Below are positions 1 through 12,300 of a DNA stretch of 64,000 nucleotides, piece after piece. The notes under the pieces were generated by a model. That model was not told where the DNA came from and searched no databases. It saw only the letters and a program-made list of their open reading frames with translations. The stretch lies in NCBI GenBank assembly GCA_964019055.1, contig OZ025206.1, positions 1,007,501 to 1,071,500 on the forward strand. Reading direction: 5' to 3'. Each line of letters opens with the position of its first letter. Within the stretch, counting starts at the first letter, position 1. The translations under genes and the position numbers were made by a program. This stretch comes from Anthopleura xanthogrammica (lineage: Eukaryota > Cnidaria > Anthozoa > Actiniaria > Actiniidae).

Positions 1-3000
1 CTTGCTTGAGGGGGTAGAGTTTGGAGAAACTGCCTTGTTGCTACTGATGCTGCCATGCGAACCTTCAAGAAGCAAAACACTTTATTTGCAACAACGGATT
101 TGTAAAATAATATAGAAGGCCAAACCCCCAAATCACCTTGTTCATGACTTTCTAACATTAACTCTTCAAGCTTTTCCTTGTTCATACTTTCATACTATTC
201 ATGGATATTCATATCAGGGCTCAAAATAATGGCCAGTCAACGGTCAATGTCCGGCCAAATTTGGTACTTGACAGGTCAAATATGGTTTTGAACGGACATG
301 TTGACTGGCCAGTCATATTTGGAAAAAATATAATATAATATTGTAGGCTGGACATCTTTACCGCCGTATGACTGGCCATTATTTTGAGCCCTGCGCATGG
401 TTTACGGTATTGACAATTATTACACATTTCACTAAGCATCATGGACCCAGATTTTTGCATGAAGTCATGTAAAATAAAAGCTCAGAAAGTCTTCTCACAT
501 ACCTCCAGTAATTGGCAACCATCATTACCATCAATACCTAATTGGTGTCTCCAATTAGTTTGCAGTTATGTAAACTAGATCACATGACACATTAATAATG
601 ATATTATTATTATTACCTGACTCCAGTTATCAGCCAGGCCCTTTTGAAGGTAGCTACTGAACTGATCCCCATGTTGTACTATGGCATTCTTTTCAATAGA
701 TATGCTGCTTTTTGTACTTGCAAGACTTTCATCTAGTGTAATATTTTGTAATTATAATAGACCTTAGGTTAGTAAACATTAACGATAAAAGCAAATCTTA
801 CATGACATGTTTACTATACAGTAGTATATCAATTATTGAATATAACACACCTTGTGGTCTGCCCAGACTGACCAGTGAGCCACAAACTTGGTAGCCAGTT
901 TCTCTAACAAATCTGTTAGTGTGGTTGAGTGCTTGGAATATTAGATCAAGGAGAGTCTGTGAAATATGTTCATTGAAGGCTTCACCACATCCCTCTATCA
1001 ATGACTGAAGACCTCTGGTTATGAAAATTTTAATGAAGCCAAAGTTAGTTATTACTCTTTAATAAGTTATTATAATCAATGTTGCACACATTTACTAGGT
1101 AGATTCAAATCTGTCATTGCTGTGCAAACAAGTTGCTCCCTTGATATCCAGATGATTGGATTATCAGAGCAGACGAGAGGATCGAGAATAGGAGAGCCCT
1201 TTCTTGCCTACCCCCTACAATTTAGATACCGGTAAGTAATTAAACAAGTAAATCAAATTCACACAATGGCTTTGTCCTTAATTAAAATTAAAATTAAAAT
1301 TAAAATTAAAATTAAAATTAAAATTAAAATTAAAATTAAAATTAAAATTAAAATTAAAATTAAAATTAAAATTAAAATTAAAATTAAAATTAAAATTAAA
1401 ATTAAAATTAAAATTAAAATTAAAATTAAAATTAAAATTAAAATTAAAATTAAAATTAAAATTAAAATTAAAATTAAAATTAAAATTAAAATTAAAATTA
1501 AAATTAAAATCAAAATCAAAATTACTGTAAATTACATATTTTAAATCTCCAAGAACATGTCTTTGGCTAGAACCCAACAACCATACCTCATGCTAGTCTC
1601 TAGGTTCTTCCATCCAGCAGTATCATGGAATATCTTGGCAGCATCTGCTGGTTTGTTTGCCTAGATAAAGAACATGACAAATTAATCTAAGTATTGCTGT
1701 CACAATTTACACGCAACAGTTTTCATGTTTCTTTGACCCAGATATCTTCAGATTGGGTGGTCATAAAGTATGCACAATAACTGAGATGATGAACTCCAGA
1801 TGCAGCATGTTTGGTTCAAAAAGTGAAATTCAAGTAATTCGTTCTTGGATTGAAAATCTTCTATATTAATTATACAAGTGAGTGTTGGTGATGTGAAGTT
1901 TTGAAGAAGAGTCACCCGATCATTGGCCAACAGTTGGCTGATAATTTGTTGACCAACATGTGTCAGATACTGTACATGTAATCTTGTATGTTTTTGCTTC
2001 ATCAATCAAACATATTAATTATATAGTGTGAGGTTTTTTCTATCATAGAGACCTAATGCATTCACAAGAATTGAGGTTTTATGCATGCACCAACACTAAT
2101 CTGCATTACTGTCCTTGCTAGAAGGTCAATAGGTGCTTTTTTATGTTTTAGCAAGAACAGCAAGGCTGATGACAATGGCACAAGCATGAAAAAACATTTT
2201 TAAAGACAAGGTTGCATCATCATTCATTGTCGCCATCCTGTGCCGTCCTTATACCTAAGGTCTCTATTGGATGCAGTCAAAAACTCAGATTATGGCCTGG
2301 TAGATGTGGAAGTTGCAGAAACATAAAAAAGTTTTTTGAAAACTTTTCTTTTGCTGGTGCAACTTATATCATTTAGTTAGTTATTTCATTCTCTTGAACA
2401 TGATTGCAAACCAGAGATGGATATACTGTACCATACCTCAGTTGCTTTGTCTGGTTGAATTCCATTTATTTTATTCTGAAGTTGATTTGTAACTGGTGGT
2501 GCATCTGGCAATTGTCGTTCCAAGTTGTCAGATACACTTGAAAGAATTTCCTCTTTACAGCTGATATAAACTTTTGTCCCTTGGATTTGGCAAAGAGCAC
2601 CAAGGACTTCACCTGAAATCATTGGAATAATATATTTCACCTTGTGCATGCTACCAAGGGTTGCATAAATATGAATATATATTTATTATTATGGTAAGAA
2701 TGTCTCGGTTGCACACCCCTACTAAAGGGACCTTAAGATCCATGATTGGAGCTATGCCAGACCAGATGACACAAGCATGTTTCGTAAAAAAATTTTTGTG
2801 ACTGCTCCGTTGTCCTTACCTTGCCCTGGTCATTCTGACTAGAACATGAAAAAGCACCAACTGATGTTCTAGTGAGAACGGCAATGGTAAGAACGATGGC
2901 ATGTGCATGAAAAACTGTTTTTAAAATGTAATGGTGTCATCATCGCCATCCTAGATCTTATTAATTTCAAGGTCCCTATAAAGTAAAAAGTCCTGGCCAT

Positions 3001-3722
3001 GCTATGGGTACGGGCCTGAACATCTACAGTAGTTGACCAAATTCCTTCTTCTACAAGTACATAAACAATCTCCTTATGAGGTCTAGTTTATTGTTTCATT
3101 GTTGATTTTTATTAGTTTTGCAAAAATTCCTTCAAGCCAATATTAAAACTTAGTGAGCAAGAAGAAAAACTGCAAACAAGACGTCTGCAAAGGAATTTGA
3201 AAATTCGCTTACAGGGGCACATGTTTAAAAAACCAACTCACACCAATTGAAAACAATATCATTCCCCACCTTAATTCCATTATTAATTCATTAAAGCATA
3301 TTTAATTTTTCTCTCTATTTAATTATTCGTACTTAGGCTTACATAATTGCGCATTAAAATGACAAATAAGACTTAATAAGCTTTATAAACTTAAACTTAC
3401 CAGCCAAAATTCTCACACGAAATTCTTCATCATGGATCAAAATTAAAGCATTCTTTTTCATATTCTCAAGGAATTCCTCGCCCGCAATTCTTGCCAGTAT
3501 AACAAGCTTTGCTCCGAGAAGTCCACCATGTCTTATTTCCCAGTTTTTATCAACAGATTCGACTAAAGAAATGAGAGATTTTGAGAACGAAGAGATTTGT
3601 TCTGGGTTACTTTTCAAGCCTTCTTCCTCAGAAAGCAACTTTTCTAATGAAGAAATTCCGCGATCTCTTTCGAGTTTCACATGACTGCACAGTAGCTTCA
3701 ATACTTCGTCAATATTTGCCAT
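1..3722 (-). CDS. HEAT/ARM-repeat-like protein, 5' part of gene (3' end beyond left edge)
   Basis: Six exons join in a consistent frame: 3401-3722 (start codon at 3720-3722), 2437-2612, 1587-1660, 851-1014, 617-732 and 1-62, the last cut by the window edge. All splice sites are GT-AG and phases match at each junction (1, 0, 2, 1, 0). About 300 residues are visible. The protein is helical and hydrophobic-patterned. Segments such as NRFVRETGYQVCGSL and NWSQVRMAASVATRQFL have the look of HEAT or armadillo helices, including the D/N-W-x-V-R pattern. I see no signal peptide or membrane segment. I do not recognise the exact family, so no function is assigned; such proteins usually act as scaffolds. 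The gene is divergently paired with TRMT112. An intron (1015-1586) carries a long AAAATT microsatellite, and introns 1661-2436 and 2613-3400 carry foldback elements. Exon structure is well supported by phase; identity is not. Confidence 0.75.
215..393. mobile_element. MITE-like foldback element with perfect 25-bp terminal inverted repeats
   Basis: The left end 215-239 starts cagggctcaaaataatggcc and is the exact reverse complement of 369-393. The interior has no coding potential. It lies in the minus-strand intron between exons 1-62 and 617-732. No clear target-site duplication is visible. The CAGGG-type terminus suggests a non-autonomous DNA transposon; the superfamily is not determined. Confidence 0.8.
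1279..1526. repeat. (AAAATT)n hexanucleotide microsatellite, about 240 bp
   Basis: About 40 almost perfect copies of a 6-bp unit, with two A/T-to-C changes at the right end. It sits in an intron of the HEAT-like gene. Because the unit is a multiple of three and lacks stops in several frames it produces spurious Ile-Lys, Ile-Leu and Asn-Phe reading frames on both strands. Confidence 0.97.
2045..2267. mobile_element. MITE-like element, short inverted ends
   Basis: Ends atagagacct (2045) and aggtctctat (2267) are inverted. The interior shares phrases with 2722-2978 (agaacagcaaggctgatgac against agaacggcaatggtaagaac, and a gcatgaaaaa motif), so both belong to one family. Confidence 0.6.
2722..2978. 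mobile_element. MITE-like foldback element
   Basis: The left end contains agggaccttaagatc and the right end contains gatcttattaatttcaaggtccct split around a small insertion. It is related to 2045-2267 and lies in the first intron of the HEAT-like gene. Confidence 0.6.
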
Positions 3723-4120
3723 TTTAGAGAGGAATCTTCTCTTGATTTGCTATTTTTTTCTAAACAATTTTCATCTCGCTGTGAGGACAATGATTTTTTG
3801 ACATCGCATTTCAAGATGGCAGTTTGACACCACAGGGCTCCCAATCCTATATCTTAATACATAAATGATTGACTAAAAATTTAAAAAAACCCTCTCACTT
3901 GCAAACTTTTGTCAATATATCAAGGGAAAAATGTTCTATTGAATTATCAAAGCATACCGGTAATAAAATCAATTTATTGGTTTGTACCATCTGTTTTGTA
4001 AAATGTTCTTCTTTTTCTTGTTTTGGGGTTCCTGTGTTATTTGCCTCAGTCTCTTTCGTCCTTCACGAAGTGTTCTGTTCTGAAGTCTTTCTAAAAAAAT
4101 CTTTAGAAAAATTACTCATC
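3723..4120. promoter_or_regulatory. Shared head-to-head 5' region (HEAT-like gene / TRMT112)
   Basis: Only 398 bp separate the divergent start codons at 3722 (minus) and 4121 (plus), so both 5' UTRs and any bidirectional promoter must lie here. I see no unambiguous TATA box or initiator. This is inferred from gene layout. Confidence 0.5.
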
Positions 4121-5666
4121 ATGAGGCTACTAACTCATAACATGTTAAAATCTCACGTTAAAGGGGTCAAGAATGGGTTTCCCTTGTCTATAGAGGTATT
4201 CATTGCTTTATTGCTTCAATATTTTATGTTTTAAAGTGAGCTTATTTTTCACCATGAACTCATGGACTCACATACACGTGTTGTTGTCTAAGGACACATA
4301 TGTCATTGATCGAACTACATCTTTCTTTTTCAGCCAGAAAATGTTGTTGTAAATACTGTGGATTTCAACCCAGAATTTGTCAGTCGAATGATTCCTAAGT
4401 TGGAATGGGGAGCACTTGTGCAAGCTGCCAAACAGGTACAGAGGGATTATAACTATAATTGTAGCTGTAGTAAGGGACATATGTATATATAAGCTTAATA
4501 AACGCCAATATTTACAACGTATGTCTTAAGAAGTTTTCCAAACCACACTCACATATATCCAAGACATGGCAAACCAACCCACTTCATAAGCTTACCTTAT
4601 TATAAATACATTGCTTATTGTATGCTTGCATTTCAAGGTTGATGTACATGCCCGAATTTCAGCTCATAAGGTTTATTTAAGTCATACTATTGGGATGGAA
4701 TAGGAGGGGGGAGGGAGTGAGATCCTATCAAATGCAACTCAAATCAGAAATAAAAACTTAGCTATATCACTCCCCTTCCCTTTGAAGCCATCAAAAATGT
4801 GGTTCTCTTTTTTATTTATCCAACGGCAAATGGCCATGTTAGATATAGCAGAACAATAGAATTCTTAAATCTGGGGAATTGAATTCTTTCAATGTAATGG
4901 CTGCCATCATGTACTATGCGATTGCATAAAACCATAAAAATTTAACTACTACATCTTTACGGGGGATGGGGTGTTTAGATTGGCCATGGACAAGACCTTC
5001 CTGAAGCATTAATAGCAGATTATGGAAGCAATGAAGAATTTCTCAAAAAAGCACATCATGTCCTTCTTGAGGTAAATTACTTGTGATAAAATGTAAAAGT
5101 TCACTTAAATAAAGTTACAAAATGATGTACTGTAAATAGAATAGCTCACTTCTGAGATATGCTCTGCTGGTCATGGACAAAGGTTTCAGTACGAGGCTCC
5201 GTGCTAAATTAAATTTATCCTTTTCTCCTTTCACAAATCACTGAGCATTTAGCATGGAGCCTCCCATCTTTGAAACCTTTGCAGGTGACAAACATAGCAT
5301 ATTTCAGAAGTGTGCTATTAAAATGGATTTCATATATACAGGTATGACTAAGAAAAGCTGTTGAGACCTGATTTAGACAACTGGCCAAGAGAAGTTGGGA
5401 TACAAGGTATCCACAACCTCTGGAAGTGTATTCCTAGAATTTGTACATGAACCTCAATTTTCTACAAAACTAAAAGTCAAATTACAGTCTTACCATCAAG
5501 GAACACAGAAGAAAGTAATTTATTAATTCAAAGCAATATTTAAAATGTTTTAATTGTTCTTCAGGTTGAAGTACAGGAAGGAAATCTGGTGTGTCCTGAA
5601 TCAGGAAGAAAGTTTCCAGTCAAAAATGGTATCCCCAACATGCTTCTAAATGATGATGAGGTGTAA
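4121..5666 (+). CDS. TRMT112: TRM112-like methyltransferase activator subunit
   Basis: Four exons, 4121-4195, 4334-4435, 4979-5071 and 5565-5666, all joined in phase 0 with GT-AG introns, give a complete 123-residue protein, the usual length for the family. TRMT112 is the small obligate partner that stabilises and activates several SAM-dependent methyltransferases acting on tRNA, rRNA, translation release factor and other substrates. Visible hallmarks are the N-terminus MRLLTHNMLKSHVKGV, the central FNPEFVSRMIPKLEW segment, HHVLLEVEVQEG, and the C-terminal CPESGRKFPVKNGIPNMLL followed by an acidic end. The start at 4121 is chosen because it matches the family N-terminus; an in-frame upstream ATG at 3869 would add an unrelated low-complexity extension. 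An AATAAA at about 6118 could be the poly(A) signal, but this is weak. Confidence 0.96.
5141..5319. mobile_element. MITE-like foldback element in TRMT112 intron 3
   Basis: Terminal inverted repeats of about 23 bp: left atagctcacttctgagatat, right ending agaagtgtgctat. Internally gaggctccgtgct pairs with agcatggagcctc. Non-coding. Confidence 0.75.
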
Positions 5667-6290
5667 TGAAGAAAAACTTAGAAACAATTACAAAAAGTGC
5701 ACTCATTTAAAGCATAAAACAGCAACCATTTGCTATGGTGTTTTGGTCGGCATATTAAACAGAATATCATGTTTCAATGGCATTCTGTAAGTAGGCTGTG
5801 CACTGATTTCATTATCCCTGGCACGAAACACAAAGTTTTCAAAGGTACATACCTGTTTGAAACGCAAAGAAAAGCTTTGAATGATATCCAGCAAATATTG
5901 ATATTGCTCTGTATAGAGTTATTTTACTTAACCTGTGAAATACTTAGCACACTAATGGAGGTCACAGTGTAGCTAAATTCTCTTTTCCATTGTTTTCTTT
6001 TAAGTCTATTTTTGTTTTACGGGTTAAGTAATTAAAACTACTCTATTTTGTACATATACACATTTTTACCTATGATAAATTAAATATAACATAAAAACAA
6101 TTAAAAAACCTCAATCATAATAAACTCAGAAAAAAATGCAATATGGCAGTCAGTATAGTCTCATTATCTAGCTACAAAAGACTCCCTTTGAGTTACACAA
6201 ATTGGAATGAATGATATCATCTCAAGAACCAGTACATATATATGGTACTCCTCTTTTTCACAGTATTTTCATGACCCATGAAATGTCAAT

Positions 6291-6496
6291 AGACCCTTTT
6301 CGAATATGGCGTTTATGACGTCAAACGAGTAGTCCTAGAATGTCCTGTATGTTATGAGTGATAATGAATGTGTTTTGAAATCCAGGGAATTCTAGTTCCA
6401 GATCGATGCAGCTAGTGGAAATCATTGGGTTTCAACATCCGGGACATTCTCATTCTCCTCGTTTGACGTCATAGATGCCATATTCGAAAAGGGTCT
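6291..6496. mobile_element. MITE-like foldback element with about 39-bp inverted ends
   Basis: The left end agacccttttcgaatatggc pairs with the right end gccatattcgaaaagggtct, and the inner parts gacgtcaaacgag and ctcgtttgacgtc extend the pairing. It lies between the TRMT112 and SNAP47-like genes, which converge here (5667-6716), and is the main recognisable content of that stretch. Confidence 0.85.
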
Positions 6497-6716
6497 TAAT
6501 TTGAAAAATGTGTAAATTCATGGCCCATGAAAAGTTTTTATGACCTTTTCATGGGGTTATTATTGGATTTTAATGGTTTCGTAGTGAAAATACACAGACA
6601 TTTCGGTCCAAACACAGCATTTCTGGTCTAACCAAAAGAAAATGAAAACATTACTGTACATGAAACAATTTTGAGTCCTCCCCCTTACAGCAGTGATGAT
6701 TGTAAATATATGCTAA

Positions 6717-8898
6717 TTAAGTTAAACGTTTAATAGTTCTGGCATCTTTTCTTATCCTTTCATTAGCTTTATCAACTGAATTTGACAGTAAGTCTAACAT
6801 GCTCAACTGTCTGTTCTGCTCGCCTTGTATTCCAACTGCCAATGACTTCATGTCCTGGAGAACTTTTGACATCTGTGCTGCTTCTGTCTCACTCACAGTC
6901 TTAGCTCCTCTGTTTCCCATTGCAGATTTCTCTTTCTGTAGTTTCTTTTGCTTTTCCATTTCTAGAAAACATGAAGAAAAACAAAACTCTAGGTGAAATG
7001 TTTCACACACTTTCAAAAAATCTTTTAAATTAGAGCACATTGATTGAAGCTTCTTTGTTCTGCTTCCCCACTTCTTTCATAATTATACCAAAGTTTGATT
7101 CTGCTGCAAATCAAATTTACAGCAAAATCAAGCAAATTGCCTTTGCCAGGAAATGGGGTTTTGGTGGACATCAATCAAAGGTTTCCATAACATTGTTGGA
7201 AAACACAAAGATTTTAAGGCACATGACTATTGGATGTCATGGAAACACTTTGTCATGAATGATGTCTGCCAAAACGTACTTCATTGCGACAGTACATAAT
7301 ATAATTCTGTGTGTGCTATATTGCAAAGTATTGTAAATCAAGGGAATATTTTCTAACCCACCTACAATAAAACTTACCATCTAGCTTTAAATTTGCTGAT
7401 AACTCATCCATGTCATTATGTGAACTAGCAGTTGCCATGGCAATACTATCTGGAGGCTCATCAAAATTCAACTTTGGCCCAAGCATTACATTAACTTGAG
7501 GCATAGCATTGATAAGTTTTGCTGAGATCAAATGTACACAGACTTCTGGTTTTCCTATTTCACTCTTGATGAGAGTCATTTCGAAGGGTGTATGGACTCT
7601 TCCTTCAGAGACCTCTCTCGCAGTGAAACTATACACTGGATTTCTCTGCATGTCCAATACCTCTAACGTCTTACTGCTAAGCACCAAAGAGCCTGAGATG
7701 TGTTTTTCTTTTTCACTAGCACCATACAATACAGGAAGTTCCATTTTCTCCATATTAGTATCTTGGTTTGGAACATCGATACGAACGTTTGGGACTTGAA
7801 GATCCCATTGATTCAACCATGAATCCATGCTACTTATAATAGTTTCTGCAACTCCTAAATCATTATGTAGCTTGTTCATAGTCCTACAGGCACTATCTAT
7901 TTGTTCTCCTTGCCTCTCAAGGGTTTTTGAAGTGGAAGACAGACAATCAGCAGAATCATGGAGAATTTCTAAAAGTTTTTGTCCGCCAGATTCTTGTTGT
8001 GCAGAAGAGCTGTTGCTATGGAAACGATGTAAACAATGACATTAGTCTTGGTGAGAATGGGTATTTACTGTATCTAGTAGAGTTAGTGGCTAGTTTTTGT
8101 ATGAGTTTGAAACGATACAATAAATTCATAACTGTACTGTAGTCGTATCATATCTAAATTATTTACCATAGCCGTAAGGTCTGGTTCTCACTACATGTAG
8201 TGAGGCAAGCATAAGCACAAGCGCAAACCAAGGCAAGAAAAACTTTCATTCCCTTGTGTTGCTTCTTTTCATGGTGTGAACATGCAATAGTTTGGAGTTG
8301 CGCCTGCTTGCATCTGTAGTGAGAACCAGGCTTAACTACAGCTGTATAGCTACATGTTGTGATTTTGATGAATTCGTAGACATACTCTCAGACAATGGGA
8401 AGCCATAATTTCGAAGTTATGTAGCATCTCGTACAATGTACTGTACATGACAAGACACTTTAAATCAATGATATATAGTTTAAATATTCTTCTTGCAATG
8501 TTAATGAACCCGAAAGCATACGTAAGCTTACACTTAGGCTTTACCAAGAAGCTAAAAAAAATGTATATACATATATATACCTACCCTGATAATAATCGTT
8601 CTCTCCAAAAGTGGTCCAGGATATTGTAAACATGCGTACAACTCGGAAAAGATGCAAACCAGTATTTGTTATTACTACTACATCGTATAGTCAAGGCAGT
8701 ATAAAATATTGCTGTCTTTTCTTTCTTTAATTCTACGAATTCATCAAAATAAATCGTCAGGTCGATGATGTCATTTGTACTGTTTGGATTTTCCTCATTA
8801 AAACGAACAAATTGAGGAGAAACTTGAAAAACTCCGTAAATCCAGGTTCGTTTTGAGTCGCAGTAGTACGATGCCTTCCATTTGCCAATGCTAGCCAT
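6717..8898 (-). CDS. SNAP47: SNAP47-like Qbc-SNARE
   Basis: Three exons, 8585-8898, 7378-8009 and 6717-6961, join in phases 2 and 1 to a complete protein of about 396 residues (human SNAP47 is about 464). Residues 1-104 form the PH-like/GRAM N-terminal domain typical of SNAP47, ending in the family signature DHFWRERLLSG. A first SNARE helix lies at about 107-170 (heptads around TLERQGEQIDSACRTMNKL). A middle domain of about 150 residues follows. The second SNARE helix is at about 335-392, with AVGIQGEQNRQLSMLDLLSN and the central glutamine expected of a Q-SNARE. There is no transmembrane segment and no SNAP25-type cysteine cluster, as expected for this subfamily. Role by family: SNAP25-related SNARE in intracellular vesicle fusion. 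The start codon at 8896-8898 gives the family-like N-terminus. Confidence 0.93.
8176..8334. mobile_element. MITE-like foldback element in SNAP47 intron 1
   Basis: The left end ggtctggttctcactacatg pairs with the right end tgtagtgagaaccaggctt. The interior contains paired aagcgcaaacca-like and ggagttgcgcctgctt-like arms. Non-coding. Confidence 0.75.
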
Positions 8899-9380
8899 TA
8901 TAGAAAGGATTTAAGAAGAGACTTTTGTGAGGAAATGTGAAACCACATCACAAACGTTTCGCCATATCCATCTTGTTGTTGTTATTTACACTTGCGACGG
9001 CATTCGTTAATGTCAGCGGAGGCTACGAAGATAAACGACAAGATATCGATTAGAAGGACTGCCATATTTGAACTTTTTGAAATGCTATGAATTTCATGTT
9101 ACCTGTGAATTTATTTAAAAATTAGCAATTGTGATGTTAAAGTAGTTTAAAAATTGCTATTTTTGATTTAAAAGAGAAGAATTGCTTTTTATAATTTCCA
9201 TAATAGCAATCAATTAGCTGTCGCTAAGAAGTTTCTGAAATAGCTCGAGCAGCCGACGTCAAGCCGAAGATGATCGAACTTTAACATTAAGTCTGGATTT
9301 TATGGAATCAAAGCCAAGACAGTGAATACCTCACTTCTTTTCAATTATTCTGTCTTTTTTTTGTTAATTTTTGTTTTCAA
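8899..9380. promoter_or_regulatory. Shared head-to-head 5' region (SNAP47 / SH3BP5)
   Basis: 482 bp separate the start codons at 8898 (minus) and 9381 (plus). Both 5' UTRs and a probable bidirectional promoter must fit here. No single motif is diagnostic. This is inferred from layout. Confidence 0.5.
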
Positions 9381-12300
9381 ATGAGTGAGAATAACTCGGT
9401 CAGTGATGAGAGCTATTCAGATGACGAAGAAGAAGAAGAATTGGATCCAAGAATACAGGTATCATTCGATCCTGAAGGAGTTCCCAATAACACTCAAGAT
9501 TATTGCTTAATTTAGTTTTACTCATCACAGAGTTATTAGTGTTTAACAATCGTTTTGGATTCTCGTTTCTTAATTTGTACGTAAAGGATGAGCTAGAGAA
9601 GCTGAATGCTGCCACAAATTCCATAAATCATCTGGAAGCCGAGCTTGATGTGAGTATAGCTTAAGCTTACATGTATAAGCTTGTAAACATGTTTAAGCCA
9701 ATATTATTTAACTTAAGTTATACACATACATGTATATTATATACATTCTATATCTCTTTATCTTGTTTCTGCAAGCTTCAAGCCGATTTAAGCTTATTAG
9801 GTTTTGGAAGCCGAACTTTCGGCAACTAAGTTTGATTTACTATATTTGGTTAGGATTTTTTAAAAAGCTTGCACAATAATAATGCTTTTCAAAGATTTTG
9901 GCTCTAGTTTTTAAATTTAATATTTCTTATCTGTTGAAATAATTAGCAATTGGAAACCAATTTTGTAGACTTAATGTTATTTATAATTTATATACTTCGT
10001 GAGACCAGTGTCTAAAACCAAACAGAAAGACTTATATACAATCCATTGCTTATGCTACATGTATGTATATATGTTAGCTTGCTCAAATATAGTCCCTTTC
10101 ACAGTTCCCTGTGCCATCCTGAAAGGTAGCCATGCCTTTGCATCTAAGTGAGACATGAGGTTACCTTGCAATGATAGAGACATGCAAGCTCACCATTCAT
10201 CTCGCTTTGATGCAAAGGCACGGCTACAGTACCTTTAATTTCAAGATGGCTGTGAAATAAAGGGACTATTGATCACCATTTCCCATACATCAGCTCACTG
10301 GTCCCAGACAAAGCATTTAATCAAGACTGTAAGTTAGTTTCAAAGAATTATTCTAATTTCAACCTTGCAGCCTTGACTAAATGCTTTGTGTTTGACCAGT
10401 GAACCGAAGTACTGAAAGGGGTGAATGCAAGAATTCCAAGACACTCAACTTTTTTTGGACAATAGTCTTAGTTAATATTTTATACATAATATATATCTTA
10501 GGCCTAGTTTAGACGTCGAATTTCACATGGGCGAATCTAATGCAAATGAACTCAAACGATAGGTTTTGCGCATGATTGCATTACATTCGGCACATGTGAA
10601 ATTTGACGTCTAAACCGGGCCTTAGACATGCATGCATATATACTATTGATTACATTGTAAATATACAAGCCCATTTTATGTAATTTTAGGAGGCCCGTGC
10701 AGTATTTCGCCAGACTTTAGCTGGTGCTACTTACCAGTTGAATGGTGTTGCTCAAAAACTTGGAAAATGTGTTGAGAAGTCTAGGTCATTCTATGAGGCT
10801 TACAGACAACTACGCCAGGTATGCATACTTACTTATACTTAACATCTTGGGCTATATAGCCCTCTCTATAGCTAGCTAGCAAGACAATGTCTTTTGTTTG
10901 ATAGCAAACCAGACTATGTACAGCAAAAAGCTTTAAGTTGTTGGGATTGAAATATTCAATGAGAAATGTTAATTAGTTGGGAGAAAATGCCAACAAGTTT
11001 AATGGAATATGAATAATACGGGGGTGTCATGAAGCCTGCGAAAAATAAATTATAAGAGGTTATATTCGAGGTAAATCTAGATTTTCAGCTGAGGTTTTTG
11101 ATATTTTGTATACATTTACTATGATATTCATTATTGAGTGGGAAAATAAAATAAAGAAATAAGCATTTCCCAAGTAGCCGACTACTAAGGAAGACACCTC
11201 AGTTTGCACATTTTCTCGATTCTCATTGGCTAATATTTTTTTTCAGATCAGCTGGCAGCTGCTCTTACTCACTGATTATGAGTTTCATTCCTCATCTTTC
11301 CTTTCCCTCTCTCTTCTTTTACATTTTTGTACTATTTATCTTTTAGTCCCACAGTATGCTTCAAAGGTCAACAAATCAGTTTGAGCGGGCTACTGGCATG
11401 CACATTGCAGCAAAGAACAGGGTTGGCGAGGCAGAGAGGAGGGTATTTGGTGGAGGTGCAAAAAGAGCATTTGATTCTGCTCTTCAAGAAATGCTCAACC
11501 AAGCAACAATAGAGGTAAATAACATAGAAGAATCACCTTGATAGACCCCAAAACAATAGGTTCCAATTCTCAGGAGATTGTTTTGTTTAGTCCTCCAAAT
11601 TGTCAGAGCTGCTCTGACGTCATGTGCAAGGGGTCTATTGGCTCAAAATTATACTTTATTACTTTATTAAAGTTTATAACATAATATTTGTACTACACTT
11701 CTGAGTTGAGATTGGAATGACCGAAGTTTGGTCACAAAGTTTTGTCGTTGAAAAGTACATGTTGTCAGGGGCAACGTCAAAAGTATTCAATGGGAATCAA
11801 GCATGATACTGACATCACTGCGGTGGCAATTAAGCTCGTGAATTTTTCCCACACTTTCCCACACTTCAATACGGTTCAATACTTTTGACGTTGCCCCTAA
11901 CAACATGTACTTTTTGACGACAAAACTTTGTGACAAAACTTCGGTCGTTCCAAGCTCAACTGAGAAGCGTAGTATTTCATACATGTATACTCCCTACTCA
12001 TCAGTCAAATGTCAGTAGTTTGTCAACCAAGACACTACCAATAACCTACCAAGAATTGCCAGGAAATTGAGCATTCCTTACAATTTATCACTATCCACCT
12101 GACTTCCTTTCCACAACAATTTTGGAATTTAATTCTTAACTATATTACCCAATAGACCTTTTACTGGAACCACTTTTCTCACTAACTTATAAATCTATAT
12201 CAAAAAAATAAAAGGAAAACATTGTGTACACATAAAATACAAAGAATACTGAGAAAAGTGGGTCTAGAGAAGTTTGTCTTTTTAAATGGTTATTATTATT

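Noticed and set aside
1259..1580. Ile-Leu, Ile-Lys and Asn-Phe repeat frames
   Set aside because: Translation of the AAAATT microsatellite in an intron; no splice or start context.
3869..4120. N-terminal extension of TRMT112 from the upstream in-frame ATG
   Set aside because: It would add 84 residues of unrelated sequence before the conserved MRLLTHNML start and exceed the family length.
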